A stretch of DNA of 64,000 bases from Streptomyces melanogenes. Its GTDB lineage: Bacteria > Actinomycetota > Actinomycetes > Streptomycetales > Streptomycetaceae. The position numbers and the translations under genes were made by a program. The notes beneath the pieces were generated by a model. That model had not been told where the DNA came from and did no database searches. It was given only the letters and a program-made list of their open reading frames with translations. Each line of letters starts with the position of its first letter. The stretch's first letter is position 1. Location: positions 372,001 through 436,000 of the forward strand of contig NZ_BMTS01000006.1 in assembly GCF_014649795.1 (NCBI RefSeq). The letters are read 5' to 3'. Positions 48,297 through 57,046 of the stretch are shown piece after piece.

Positions 48297-48905
48297 ATGA
48301 GCGCCGCACGTGACTACGGCCTTGACGACCAGCACGAGTGGGCCCGTCCGCCCGCCGGCGGTTGGACGGCGGACGACCTCGACCACCTCCCGAATCTCCC
48401 TCCGCACACGGAGCTGATCGACGGGAGTCTCGTCCTCGTGAGTCCGCAGACCCGGTTCCATTCGCGCACCATCCACTTTCTGGTGCGGTCGCTCATGGAC
48501 CAGTCGCCGGAGCACCTCGAAGCCATCGGGGAGATGACGGTCACGCTCGATCGCCGCAATCGGCTGGAGCCCGATGTCCTCGTCGTTTCCATTGACGCGG
48601 ACACAGGCCCCCGACAGACCTGGTTCAAGCCGGAGGACCTCATCCTCGCCGTCGAGGTGGTCTCCGACGAATCGGTGGACCGCGACCGCGAGGTCAAGCC
48701 CCGCAAGTACGCCCGCGCGGGCATTCCGCATTTCTGGCGGGTGGAAGAGAACGAAGGGATGCCGGTGGTGCACACCTTCGAGCTCGACCCCGGCACCAAG
48801 TCGTACGGTCTCACCGGCATTCACCACAAGCAGCTCAAGACAGACCGCCCCTTCCCCCTCGACATCGACCTCACCGCGATCGACCGCCGCCCGCGCAAGG
48901 GCTGA
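48297..48905 (+). CDS. Uma2 family (DUF820) endonuclease-fold protein
   Basis: A 202-residue PD-(D/E)XK nuclease-fold protein of the Uma2/DUF820 family, widespread in actinobacteria and cyanobacteria. The core is visible as LEPDVLVVS, then DLILAVEVVSDES and DREVKPRKYARAG, giving Asp, Glu and Lys positions. No biological role is known for most members. ATG 48297 has GGGAG five bases upstream; the ATG at 48285 is possible. Its TGA abuts the stop of the convergent PBP gene as TGATCA. Confidence 0.85.
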   Translation: MSAARDYGLDDQHEWARPPAGGWTADDLDHLPNLPPHTELIDGSLVLVSPQTRFHSRTIHFLVRSLMDQSPEHLEAIGEMTVTLDRRNRLEPDVLVVSIDADTGPRQTWFKPEDLILAVEVVSDESVDRDREVKPRKYARAGIPHFWRVEENEGMPVVHTFELDPGTKSYGLTGIHHKQLKTDRPFPLDIDLTAIDRRPRKG

Positions 48906-50357
48906 TCAGTCCCGCAGCGCCGCCTCCATCACCGCCTTCGCGATCGGGGCCGCGTCGCCGCCGCCGCTGATGTCCGCTCGGTTGGCCTCCGCGTCCTCGA
49001 CCACCACCGCCACCGCCACCGCCGGCTGGGCCGCGTCGGGAGCCTGGGCCCAGGAGATGAACCAGGCGTACGGGTGGCCGCGGTTGCCGATGCCGTTCTG
49101 GGCCGTGCCCGTCTTGCCGCCGACCTTCGCGCCGGGGATCGCCGCGTTGGTGCCGGTGCCCTTCTCCACCACGTCCACCATCAGCTGCTGGAGCTGCGCG
49201 GCGGTGGTCGGGCTCATGGCCTGGCGGTAGGTGCGGGGGCCGTTCTGGGCGACCGTGGTGCCGCGTGCGGTGGTCGTCCGCTCCACCAGGTACGGGTACT
49301 TGAGCTCCCCGCCGTTGGCCACCGCCGCCGCGACCATCGCCATCTGCAGCGGCGTCGCCGTCGTGTCGAACTGGCCGATGGAGGAGAGCGCCAGCTGGTC
49401 CGGGCCCATCTTCCTGTCGAAGTTGGACTTGGCCACGTGGGAGGGGATCCGCAGCCGGGCGTCGTTGAAGCCGAACCGGCCGACCGCCTCCAGCATCCCC
49501 GGCAGCCCCACCTTCACCCCCAGATGCGCCATCACCGTGTTGCAGGAGACGACCACGGCGTACGCGAGCGAGGCCTTGCCGCAGCCGTCCGCCTCGTTGG
49601 GCAGCGCGGTGGTGGTGCCGGGCAGGACGTAGGGGTCGGGCGTGGTGGTCGGCGCGTCCACGTCGGTCACCGCGCCCGCGTCGAGCGCGGCCGCCGCCGT
49701 CACGATCTTGAAGGCGGAGCCCGGCGGATAGGTCTGCCGGATCGCCCGGTCGAGCATCGGCTGGTCGGGGTCCGCGTTCAGCGCCGCCCAGGCGCCCTTG
49801 ACCGCCCGCCCGGTCCCCGACAGCCGCCCCGGGTCGTACGAGGGGCTGCTGACGAGCGCGAGGATGCGGCCCGTGCCCGGCTCAAGCGCGGCGACCGCGC
49901 CCCGCTTGCCCGCGAGCCCCCGGAAGGCGGCCCGCTGCACGCCCGCCCTGATGGTGGTGACCGCGTCGCCGCCGCGCTGCCGCTTGCGGGTGAGCCCGCC
50001 CCACAGCGGCTTGAGCAGCGGCGAGGTGCCGGAGAGCACCGGGTCCTCGGCGGCCTCGACGAGCGTCGTGCCGTACACCTGCGAGGCGTACCCGGTGATC
50101 GGCGCGTACAGCGGCCCGTCGGCGTACGTGCGCTCGTACCGCAGCGCCTGCCCGCTGTCCCTGGAGCCGGTGACCGCGTCGCCGTCCACCAGGATGTCGC
50201 CGCGCGGCTGGCCGTAACGGGCCAGCGTGGTACGGCGGTTGGCCGGGTCGGCGTCCAGCGCGTCGGCCTGGAAGACCTGGACGCGGGCCGCGTTGACCAG
50301 CAGCGCCACGAGCAGGAGCAGACAGCAGGCGGCGGCCCGCCGGATGTAGCGGATCAT
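48906..50357 (-). CDS. class B penicillin-binding protein (PBP2/FtsI-like)
   Basis: A 483-residue monotopic transpeptidase. It has a short cytoplasmic tail, a transmembrane helix (CCLLLLVALLVNAARVQVFQ), a PBP dimerisation region and the transpeptidase domain. Active-site motifs are SAFK (Ser214, Lys217), SCN (Ser271-Asn273) and KTG (Lys415). No PASTA domains follow. ATG 50357 overlaps the FtsW-like stop as ATGA. The pair looks like the pbpA-rodA type modules of actinomycetes, a SEDS glycosyltransferase with its transpeptidase; this one lacks adjacent pknB/pstP genes and may be a development- or sporulation-linked paralogue. Confidence 0.93.
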   Translation of the reverse strand: MIRYIRRAAACCLLLLVALLVNAARVQVFQADALDADPANRRTTLARYGQPRGDILVDGDAVTGSRDSGQALRYERTYADGPLYAPITGYASQVYGTTLVEAAEDPVLSGTSPLLKPLWGGLTRKRQRGGDAVTTIRAGVQRAAFRGLAGKRGAVAALEPGTGRILALVSSPSYDPGRLSGTGRAVKGAWAALNADPDQPMLDRAIRQTYPPGSAFKIVTAAAALDAGAVTDVDAPTTTPDPYVLPGTTTALPNEADGCGKASLAYAVVVSCNTVMAHLGVKVGLPGMLEAVGRFGFNDARLRIPSHVAKSNFDRKMGPDQLALSSIGQFDTTATPLQMAMVAAAVANGGELKYPYLVERTTTARGTTVAQNGPRTYRQAMSPTTAAQLQQLMVDVVEKGTGTNAAIPGAKVGGKTGTAQNGIGNRGHPYAWFISWAQAPDAAQPAVAVAVVVEDAEANRADISGGGDAAPIAKAVMEAALRD

Positions 50358-51733
50358 CGGCTTCCCGTCCGGACGGGGGTGACCGTGCCGCTCTCCACGG
50401 CCGGGCGCGGGGTGCGCGCGCTGTCGCTGACCCGGATGAGGAGCGCCACGATCACCCAGTTGGTGACGACCGAGGAGCCGCCCTGGGCGAGGAACGGCAT
50501 CGCCATGCCGGTGAGCGGGATCAGCCCCGTCACCCCGCCCGCGATCACGAACACCTGGAGGGCGAGGATCGAGGCGAGCCCGACGGCGAGCAGCCGCCCG
50601 AACGGGTCGCTCAGCGCGAGGGCCGCGCGGTAGCCCCGGGCGACGAGCAGCGCGTACAGCAGGAAGACGGCCGTGAGGCCCGCCAGGCCCAGCTCCTCGC
50701 CGGCCGTCGCCAGGATGAAGTCGGACTTCGCGGCGAACCCGATCAGGACGGAGTGCCCGGCGCCCAGGCCGGTGCCGAGCATGCCGCCCGCCGCGAAGGC
50801 GAAGAGCGACTGGGCGAGCTGGCCGGGGCCCTGGCCCGCCTCGATGGAGGCGAAGGGGTGGAGCCAGTCCTGCACCCGGCCGTGCACGTGCGGCTCCAGC
50901 GAGCCGACGGCCGCCGCGCCGACCGCCGCGAGCAGCAGCCCGACCGCGATCCAGCCGGTGCGGCCGGTCGCCACGTACAGCATGATCACGAAGAGGCCGA
51001 AGAAGAGCAGCGAGGTGCCGAGGTCGCGCTCCAGGACCAGGAGGCCGACGCTGAGCAGCCAGATCGCCACGATCGGGCCGAGCACCCGGCCGGTGGGCAG
51101 CTGGAGCCGCCAGACGCGGCGGCCGGTGTACGCGAGCGCGTTGCGGTTGGCGGCCAGGTACCCGGCGAAGAAGACCGCGAACAGGATCTTGGCGAACTCG
51201 CCCGGCTGGAAGGAGAGTCCGCCCGCCCGGATCCAGATCTTGGCGCCGTTCACGGCGGGGAACGGGATCGGCACCGCCATCAGGACCAGGGCGGAGGCGG
51301 CCGAGAGGTAGGCGTACCGCTGGAGGACCCGGTGGTCGCGCAGGGCCAGGACGACCGCCGTGAACAGCCCGACGCCGATCGTGGACCAGACGAGCTGGGT
51401 GGCGGCGGCCCGGCTGTGCGGGGTCTCCAGGTCGAGGCGGTAGATCAGGACCAGGCCGAGCCCGTTGAGCAGCACCGCGATGGGCAGCAGCAGCGGGTCG
51501 GCGTGCGGGGCGCGCCAGCGGACGGCGAGATGGGCGAGCAGGGCGAGCAGTCCGAGGCCCGCGCCGTAGCGGGCCGCGTCGGGCGGGACGGCGCCGCTCT
51601 TGGCCAGGCCGACGCCCGCGTATCCGTAGACCGAGGCGAGGACGGCGCAGACGAGCAGCGAGAGTTCGACGCCCCGGCGCTTGGCGAGGCGCGGGGCGGG
51701 CGGGGGGACGTCCGCCGCCGTCGGTGCGGTCAT
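50354..51733 (-). CDS. FtsW/RodA/SpoVE-family (SEDS) peptidoglycan polymerase
   Basis: A 459-residue protein with about ten to twelve transmembrane helices. It polymerises lipid II glycan strands with its partner PBP. Signature segments are FPAVNGAKIWIRAGGLSFQPGEFAKI, a LLVLERDLGTSLLFFGLFV helix pair, a NYILATAGEELG-type stretch (FILATAGEELGLAG) and TGLIPLTGMAMPFLAQGGSS. ATG 51733 is preferred to the TTG at 51742; neither has a strong ribosome binding site. Coupled to the PBP gene by ATGA. Confidence 0.94.
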   Translation of the reverse strand: MTAPTAADVPPPAPRLAKRRGVELSLLVCAVLASVYGYAGVGLAKSGAVPPDAARYGAGLGLLALLAHLAVRWRAPHADPLLLPIAVLLNGLGLVLIYRLDLETPHSRAAATQLVWSTIGVGLFTAVVLALRDHRVLQRYAYLSAASALVLMAVPIPFPAVNGAKIWIRAGGLSFQPGEFAKILFAVFFAGYLAANRNALAYTGRRVWRLQLPTGRVLGPIVAIWLLSVGLLVLERDLGTSLLFFGLFVIMLYVATGRTGWIAVGLLLAAVGAAAVGSLEPHVHGRVQDWLHPFASIEAGQGPGQLAQSLFAFAAGGMLGTGLGAGHSVLIGFAAKSDFILATAGEELGLAGLTAVFLLYALLVARGYRAALALSDPFGRLLAVGLASILALQVFVIAGGVTGLIPLTGMAMPFLAQGGSSVVTNWVIVALLIRVSDSARTPRPAVESGTVTPVRTGSR

Positions 51734-51856
51734 GTCGGGCAACGTAGCAAGCCGGAGCGGCTATGTCCCTTATGTCATAGTGTGCCGAGGGGTGGGAACG
51801 CCGAGTCGGGCAACCGCCGGCGGAAAGCCGACGGACCGTCACTGAGGAGTACGGCC

Positions 51857-52297
51857 ATGGGGCCCGTGGAGTTCATCGTCCTCGCCTTCCCCGAGGAGCA
51901 GCTTCGGGTGCAGGCCGTCGACTCGCTCGTGGGGGTGCGCAGGTCCCGGGCCGTACGGATGGTCGACGCGCTGGTGGTCACCAGGACCGCGGCGGGCGAG
52001 GTGGTCGCCGCCGAGCTCGACGAGTTCGAGGAGCTCGCCGGGGTGCTGGTCGGCGAGGGCGTCGAGCGGCTGATCGGCCCGGAGGACGTCAAGGAGGCGG
52101 CGGACCTGCTCGACCTGGGCAGTTGGGCGCTGGTGGTGCTGATCGAGCACCTGTGGGCGCAGGAGGCGGCGAAGGGGGTGCGGGCCGCGGGCGGGCACGT
52201 CGCCGGGTCGGTGCGGATCCCGCCGGAGCGCCTGGAGGAGGTCAGGGCGGCCCTGGCCGCGCGCGCCGGGACCGTACGCGTACGAGAGGAAGGCTGA
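51857..52297 (+). CDS. DUF6325-type small conserved protein
   Basis: A 146-residue acidic soluble protein with two similar ferredoxin-like or helix-strand halves (VEFIVLAFPEEQL, VRMVDALVVTRTAAGEV; then LLDLGSWALVVLIEHLWA). It resembles DUF6325 proteins of unknown function that commonly precede SHOCT-domain genes, as here. ATG 51857 has GAGGAG seven bases upstream. No catalytic motif was recognised. Confidence 0.75.
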   Translation: MGPVEFIVLAFPEEQLRVQAVDSLVGVRRSRAVRMVDALVVTRTAAGEVVAAELDEFEELAGVLVGEGVERLIGPEDVKEAADLLDLGSWALVVLIEHLWAQEAAKGVRAAGGHVAGSVRIPPERLEEVRAALAARAGTVRVREEG

Positions 52298-52301
52298 GCC
52301 C

Positions 52302-52556
52302 ATGTTCATCCGGCGCGCCAAGGCGGCGGTACGACCCGTGGTGCGCCCGTCCGGCGCCCCCCTGCTGCGCGGCCTCCTGGTGGGCGGCCCGCGCCCCGCG
52401 AAGCCCGCGCCCGCCCCGGAGGCGCCGCCCGGGGCGGACGGCCCCGGCGACGCCGGACTGGTGGACCTGCTGAGCCGACTGGGACGGCTGGCTCAGCAGG
52501 GGGTGCTCACCGAGGAGGAGTTCACGGCCGCGAAGGCCAGGCTGCTCGGGCTGTGA
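52302..52556 (+). CDS. SHOCT-domain small protein
   Basis: An 84-residue protein with a basic start, an Ala/Pro-rich linker and a C-terminal SHOCT motif (LSRLGRLAQQGVLTEEEFTAAKARLLGL), a short helical hairpin for oligomerisation or membrane contact. Four bases after the DUF6325-type gene, so the two form an operon. GAGGAAGG lies about ten bases upstream. Confidence 0.82.
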   Translation: MFIRRAKAAVRPVVRPSGAPLLRGLLVGGPRPAKPAPAPEAPPGADGPGDAGLVDLLSRLGRLAQQGVLTEEEFTAAKARLLGL

Positions 52557-52565
52557 GGTGACGGC

Positions 52566-52907
52566 TCAGCACCAGCGGGGCGACGGGCCGATGTTGTCGA
52601 TGAACTGCGCCGAACCCCAGGCCCAGGTGCCGTCGCTCAGCAGGTACCAGCGGTTGTTGCCCTCGACGCTGCCGCCGCGGGTCTTGCAGAAGATGTGGAC
52701 GATCGAGCCGTACCGCGCCAGGCCGATGACCCGGCTGCTGCGGGTCGGCTTGTCCCGCAGGAGCAGGCCGGACTTGGCCGTCACTCGCCCCTTGTAGTCG
52801 TTGTGGACGGATTCCTCGGCGGTCGCGGGACCGGCCGCCGCGAGGGCGGCGACCGCGCCGGTGGCCAAGCACAGGCCGAACAGGGCAAGCGGGGAACGGC
52901 GGGACAC
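52566..52907 (-). CDS. secreted SH3-domain (SH3b-like) protein
   Basis: A 113-residue exported protein. The signal peptide (RRSPLALFGLCLATGAVAALAAAGPATA) is cut near residue 30. A single bacterial SH3-like domain contains GRVTAKSGLLLRDKPTRSSRVIG, and SDGTWAWGSAQFIDN closes the fold. SH3b domains of this kind bind cell-wall peptides or act in extracellular recognition. GTG 52907 has AGGAGG about four bases upstream. Convergent with the SHOCT gene across nine bases. Confidence 0.8.
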   Translation of the reverse strand: MSRRSPLALFGLCLATGAVAALAAAGPATAEESVHNDYKGRVTAKSGLLLRDKPTRSSRVIGLARYGSIVHIFCKTRGGSVEGNNRWYLLSDGTWAWGSAQFIDNIGPSPRWC

Positions 52908-52965
52908 AGTGCCTCCTGGGGAGTGGAGGGCCGTGCTCCACGGCCCTTGGCTCGCCCCGCTCACG

Positions 52966-54285
52966 TTAGGTTCGCTCGTTGCCGCCCGCAAAGCGCTGAG
53001 GCCCGTCCGGGTGCGTCGGGGCTTCTGGTACGCCGTCAGGGTCCACGTACTCCGGCAGGATCAGCCGCGCCAGCGCGCCGCCGCCCGCCGCGTTGCCGAA
53101 GCTCAGTTTGGCGCCGAGGACCGAGGCCTGGCCGACCGCGATGGTCAGGCCGAGCCCGTGGCCCTTGTTGCCGCCCTCGGTGCGGAAGCGCTGGGGGCCG
53201 TGGTCGAGGAGGTACGGGGGATAGCCGGAGCCGTGGTCCCGCACCGTCACCACCGGCCCGTCCACGCGCAGCACCACCGGCAGCGCGCCGTGCTTGTGGG
53301 CGTTGCCCAGGAGGTTGGCCAGCACGCGCTCCAGGCGGCGCTTGTCGGTCTCCACACAGGTGTCGCGGACGATCACGAGCTCGGTCTGCGTCCCGGAGGC
53401 CCGCACCACCCGCTCCACCAGCGGCCCCAGTTGCTCCAGGTCCAGGTCGACCCGCTCGCTGCCCGCCTCCAGACGGGAGATCTCCAGCAGGTCCTCGGTG
53501 AGCGAGCGCATCGCCTTGACCCGGTCCCGTACCAGCTCGGCGGGCCGCCCCTCGGGCAGCAGCTCGGCGGCGGCGTGCAGTCCGGTCAGCGGGGTGCGCA
53601 GCTCGTGGGCCACGTCCGCGGTGAAGCGCTGCTCGCTCAGCAGCTTGTTCTGGAGCGTCCCGGCCATGGTGTCGAGCGCCCCGGCGACCGTGGCCACCTC
53701 GTCCTGGGGGCGCGAAGGGTCCTTCGTACGGGGGTCGTTGACCCGGGCGTCCAGGTCGCCCGCCCCGATCCGGCGGGCCACCGTCGCCGTCTGGTGCAGC
53801 CGGCGGGTGACCCGGGTGACGCCGAAGACGCCGACCAGGAGGGTCGCGCCGATGGCGAGGATGGAGGAGCCGAGGATCGCCTGGTCCAGGCCCGTGATCG
53901 TGCGGGCGCTCTGGCTGTAGTCGATCGAGACCGCGATCGCGCGGCCGTCGGCCGGGCCCGCCGCCCACATGGTGGGGCGGCCCTTGTCGTCGGCGACGAC
54001 CGTGCCGCGCTTGCCGGAGACGGCCAGCTTGCGCAGCGAGGAGGGCAGGTCCTGCGGGTCCAGGCCCGCGCCCGGCGGCAGCGGCTCGCCCGCCTCGTAC
54101 GCGCGCGAGACCTCCTCCAGCTTGTCCAGCGCCTTGTCGCGGGCCTGGCCGACGGTCTGCCGGGTCACCGAGACGTGCACGAGCACACCGAGCAGCGCCG
54201 CGAGCGCGCAGCACATCACGGTGATGAAGACGGCGGCCTTCCAGGTGAGCGTCGCCGTCCAGGCGGGCAGGCGCGGCCCCCTCAC
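52966..54285 (-). CDS. sensor histidine kinase, orphan
   Basis: A 439-residue kinase. The first helix (about 17-39) is followed by an extracytoplasmic sensor of about 95 residues with a CHASE-like SRAYEAGEPLPPG segment, then a second helix (about 135-157), HAMP, HisKA with His227 in VAHELRTPLTG and HATPase (VLANLLGNAHKHG, a DHGSGYP loop, GLGLTIAVG). The GTG start at 54285 overlaps the stop of the upstream lipoprotein gene as GTGA. No response regulator is adjacent. A lipoprotein-kinase pair recalls the CseA/CseC arrangement without sigE or cseB; that comparison is inference. Confidence 0.9.
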   Translation of the reverse strand: MRGPRLPAWTATLTWKAAVFITVMCCALAALLGVLVHVSVTRQTVGQARDKALDKLEEVSRAYEAGEPLPPGAGLDPQDLPSSLRKLAVSGKRGTVVADDKGRPTMWAAGPADGRAIAVSIDYSQSARTITGLDQAILGSSILAIGATLLVGVFGVTRVTRRLHQTATVARRIGAGDLDARVNDPRTKDPSRPQDEVATVAGALDTMAGTLQNKLLSEQRFTADVAHELRTPLTGLHAAAELLPEGRPAELVRDRVKAMRSLTEDLLEISRLEAGSERVDLDLEQLGPLVERVVRASGTQTELVIVRDTCVETDKRRLERVLANLLGNAHKHGALPVVLRVDGPVVTVRDHGSGYPPYLLDHGPQRFRTEGGNKGHGLGLTIAVGQASVLGAKLSFGNAAGGGALARLILPEYVDPDGVPEAPTHPDGPQRFAGGNERT

Positions 54286-55028
54286 CGGGCGCTCGCGGAG
54301 GAGCGCGGCGACGGGCCGGAGGTCTTGGGGCGGGGCACCGCGCCGGGCGAGTGCTGCGGCTCCACCCGGATGATCTCGTCGCGGGTGGGCAGCATCGCGC
54401 GCTGGTGGTCGTCCCACGACCAGGCCGTGCGGTACTCGTACCCGGGGATGCCCGCGGAGACCGAGTGCAGGATGACGTCCCGCCCGGCCAGCTCCACGCC
54501 GATCAGCTGGTCCGAGGTGGACATGATCCGGGTGAGGGCGCCGCGGTCGGGCATATAGCAGCGCACGGCCAACTGCTGCTCCGGCATCTTGATGCCGAGG
54601 ATCAGCTCGTCCCTGCCGTCGCCGGTCAGATCGCGGTAGTACGCCCTGAGCACCGGGCAGCCCTTCGGCTTCTCCCGGCACTGATTCAGCTGGCGAACCG
54701 TTTCCTCGTAGAGCCCGTCGGCGCCCGTGTACTGGTCGGGGTGGGCCCGGACCTCGGCCTGGACGACCGCGACCGGGTCGAGCGCGCGGACGTCGTCGCC
54801 GGGCACCTTGATGCCGGGCACCCGTTCCGTCTGGCCCTCGCCGAAGTCCAGGGGCGTCGTCGTGGGCTTGGGCAGATCGGGCCAGAGGTGGACCGGGCCG
54901 ACCGCCGTGGGGGTCGCGCCCGCGCCCTCCAGGCTGCCCGCGTTGCCGCAGCCGGAGAGCAGCAGGGCTGCGGCGCCGGCGGTGAGCAGCAGGAGTGCTG
55001 CGCGGGCGGGGCGGCGGTGGCGGGTCAA
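54282..55028 (-). CDS. lipoprotein, possible kinase accessory
   Basis: A 248-residue exported lipoprotein with lipobox LLSGC (Cys near residue 27) after an Ala/Leu signal peptide. The mature part has two Cys pairs (NQCREKPKGC) and an EF-hand-like calcium-type stretch DLTGDGRDELILG near 130-142. The start is probably TTG 55028 with AGGAG four to five bases upstream. Coupled to the orphan kinase by a 4-base overlap, so it may bind a ligand and modulate the kinase sensor. Confidence 0.72.
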   Translation of the reverse strand: MTRHRRPARAALLLLTAGAAALLLSGCGNAGSLEGAGATPTAVGPVHLWPDLPKPTTTPLDFGEGQTERVPGIKVPGDDVRALDPVAVVQAEVRAHPDQYTGADGLYEETVRQLNQCREKPKGCPVLRAYYRDLTGDGRDELILGIKMPEQQLAVRCYMPDRGALTRIMSTSDQLIGVELAGRDVILHSVSAGIPGYEYRTAWSWDDHQRAMLPTRDEIIRVEPQHSPGAVPRPKTSGPSPRSSASAR

Positions 55029-55078
55029 GGTGCTCCTGTCGTGCGGGCGGCGGCGCCGGGAGCGGCACCGTCCCCGGG

Positions 55079-55717
55079 CTACTTCACCTTCACCAGATCG
55101 GCGTAGAAGATGATGTTGGCCGAGCGGTGGCCGTTCTTGATCGGGCCGCCGCAGGTGATGAGGCGGAGTTCCGGACGGTCGGTCTTCCCGTAAACCTTAT
55201 TCGTAGGGAAGTCTGTTTTGTCCACTTGCTGAGTCTCGCGGATCCGGAAGACGGCCGTGGAGCCGTCGGCCCGCCCGACCTCGATGACGTCCCCCACGTG
55301 CATCTTCTTCACGTCCCGCATCAGGGCCGGGCCCTTCGCGGTGTCGTAGTGCGCGACGATCACGGACGCGCCCTTCTCGCCGGGCGTGACGCTGCCGGTG
55401 TACCAGCCCGCCAGCTCCGCCTTGTCGACCGGGGGCACCTCCAGCTCCTGCCTCTCGTCCACGCCGAGCCGCAGCACCGGGCCCGCGTCGACGCCCGCCG
55501 CCGGAACGACCACCCGGGTCGGCTCGCTCGCCATGAGCGGGCCCACCTGCTGGCGGGCCTGGGTGGTGGTGGCGTTCTGGACGGTGACGTCGGGAGCCTT
55601 GGCGCCGGACGAACCCGAGCCGCAGGCCGCGAGCCCGCCGCCCACGGAGAGGGCGAGCGCGGCGGCGGCCGCGAGACGGGCCGTGCGGCGCGGGCGGGAG
55701 GGGGTGGACGCAGTCAT
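55079..55717 (-). CDS. class F sortase with lipobox
   Basis: A 212-residue sortase-fold transpeptidase. Active-site residues are His123 in VAHYDTAKGP, Cys189 in RLITCGG and Arg198 in NGHRSANIIFYADL, the TLxTC-type signature of class F. A signal sequence ends in LAAC, a lipobox with Cys32, so this enzyme may be lipid-anchored rather than held by a transmembrane helix. No obvious substrate with an LPxTG-like tail lies adjacent. ATG 55717 is preferred to the longer frame from 55777. Confidence 0.87.
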   Translation of the reverse strand: MTASTPSRPRRTARLAAAAALALSVGGGLAACGSGSSGAKAPDVTVQNATTTQARQQVGPLMASEPTRVVVPAAGVDAGPVLRLGVDERQELEVPPVDKAELAGWYTGSVTPGEKGASVIVAHYDTAKGPALMRDVKKMHVGDVIEVGRADGSTAVFRIRETQQVDKTDFPTNKVYGKTDRPELRLITCGGPIKNGHRSANIIFYADLVKVK

Positions 55718-55796
55718 GTCCACCACCGTAGGCGGGCGGTGTTGCGGAGCTTTCCCGGCTTTGTAACAGCTCTCCATAGCCGGGGCGACAGCGCGG

Positions 55797-56120
55797 TTAC
55801 TGCTGGTAGGGGTTCTGCCCGTGGGGCTGGCCGGGGGCCTGGCCCTGCATCTGCTGCGGCTGGGCCTGGTAGCCCGGCTGCGGTGCGGCGGCCGTCGCGA
55901 GCAGCTGCTCGGCGGCCTCCTTGGTGATCTGCTGCTCCATGCCGCAGAAGGTGCACTGCGTGCGGTACTTGGTGGAGACCGGGAAGAGCGGGATGAAGAA
56001 GAACGTGAACTTGGTGACGTACTTCCGCAGGCCGTGCGCGGCCGGATTGCCGCAGTTCCCGCAGACGAGCGTCATCATGGCGAGCTGGTACAGATATCCC
56101 TTGGTGCCCCAAATGAGCAT
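55797..56120 (-). CDS. zinc-ribbon membrane-associated small protein
   Basis: A 107-residue protein with a zinc-ribbon knuckle, Cys20-x-x-Cys23 and Cys56-x-x-Cys59, a hydrophobic stretch between (FTFFFIPLFPVSTKY) and a Gln/Gly/Pro-rich tail that includes repeated AAPQPGYQAQPQQMQG. It resembles zinc-ribbon proteins of unknown function found in many Streptomyces. ATG 56120 has GGGAGGGGAA about nine bases upstream. The next gene is divergent. Confidence 0.78.
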   Translation of the reverse strand: MLIWGTKGYLYQLAMMTLVCGNCGNPAAHGLRKYVTKFTFFFIPLFPVSTKYRTQCTFCGMEQQITKEAAEQLLATAAAPQPGYQAQPQQMQGQAPGQPHGQNPYQQ

Positions 56121-56242
56121 CGGACTTCCCCTCCCGAGGTAAAGCGGCGCGTGTGGCGCGCGGTAGCGGCTCCGCACTATACGAGCCGCGATATTGCCCT
56201 GCGCGGCCGGTGCTGCTCCCATGGGCGTGGGGGTGATGCGGG

Positions 56243-57043
56243 ATGTCGGGACTGCGGGTGACACCGGTGCACCGGCACGGACGGGCACGGCTGTACGTCA
56301 GCCTCCCGGACGGGCGGAGCGCCGCCTGGTACGACAGGGACAGCGGACGGGTCAGTCTCCTCCTGGAGGAGTGCCGCGACGCCGTCCTGGCCGCGCTCGC
56401 GCCCTTCGTGGTGGGCGAGGTGACGGTGGGCCCGCCGCCCGTCCCGATCTCCGCCGACCTGGCCCGGCTCTCCCTGCACCCCGACGACGACCTGGCGCCG
56501 AACCGCCCCGGCGAGGCGCTCCTCGGCGAGCTGGAGTCCGCGGGTCCGCCGCGCCGGTTCCGCGAGGACCCGCGCCGGGCGCTGCTGGCCGCGCAGGAGC
56601 GGGTGGGGGCGGGGCTCGATGCCCTGGAGGGGGCGGGGTGGCGGGTGCTGCACTCGGTGCCGCTGCCGGGGGACGGGCTGCTCGACCACCTCGTGATCGG
56701 CCCGGCCGGGGTGCTCACGTTCCGCACGGTCGCGGCGCACCGGCACCGGGTGCGGATCGCCGATCCCTTGGTGGGGGTCGGGCGGGCGGCGCCGGTTCCT
56801 TTGCTGCGGTGGGTCCGGCGGGATGCGGAGCGGGCGTCGTTGGCGCTGGCGGTGGGTGTGCGGGGCGTGCTGGTGCTGTCCGACACCGACCGCGTCGACC
56901 TGCCCGCGCCGCCGGTCGACGTCCGCGTCCTGCGGGACGCGGAGCTGCCCGGGCTGGGGCGGTTGGGTGGGGTGCTGAAGCCGGGGGATGTGGAGGGGCT
57001 GTATTGGCGGGCACGGGACCGCCGCACATGGCTGAGGGTGTGA
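56243..57043 (+). CDS. NERD-domain-like protein
   Basis: A 266-residue protein whose centre (about 135-215) resembles a NERD (nuclease-related) domain. It has the conserved DGLLDHLVIGPAGVLTF hydrophobic strand and a later GVRGVLVLSDTDRV. In most NERD proteins this strand is followed by a Lys/Trp motif; here it reads FRTVAAHRHRVR, so nuclease activity is doubtful. The N-terminal 100 residues are a less conserved, acidic region. ATG 56243 has a weak ribosome binding site. It ends six bases from a nested palindromic element. Confidence 0.68.
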   Translation: MSGLRVTPVHRHGRARLYVSLPDGRSAAWYDRDSGRVSLLLEECRDAVLAALAPFVVGEVTVGPPPVPISADLARLSLHPDDDLAPNRPGEALLGELESAGPPRRFREDPRRALLAAQERVGAGLDALEGAGWRVLHSVPLPGDGLLDHLVIGPAGVLTFRTVAAHRHRVRIADPLVGVGRAAPVPLLRWVRRDAERASLALAVGVRGVLVLSDTDRVDLPAPPVDVRVLRDAELPGLGRLGGVLKPGDVEGLYWRARDRRTWLRV

Positions 57044-57046
57044 GTT

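Noticed and set aside
52966..55068. A 700-codon minus-strand frame that seems to fuse lipoprotein and kinase regions
   Set aside because: The first part is out of frame with the lipoprotein gene. The true kinase starts at GTG 54285 with a GTGA overlap.
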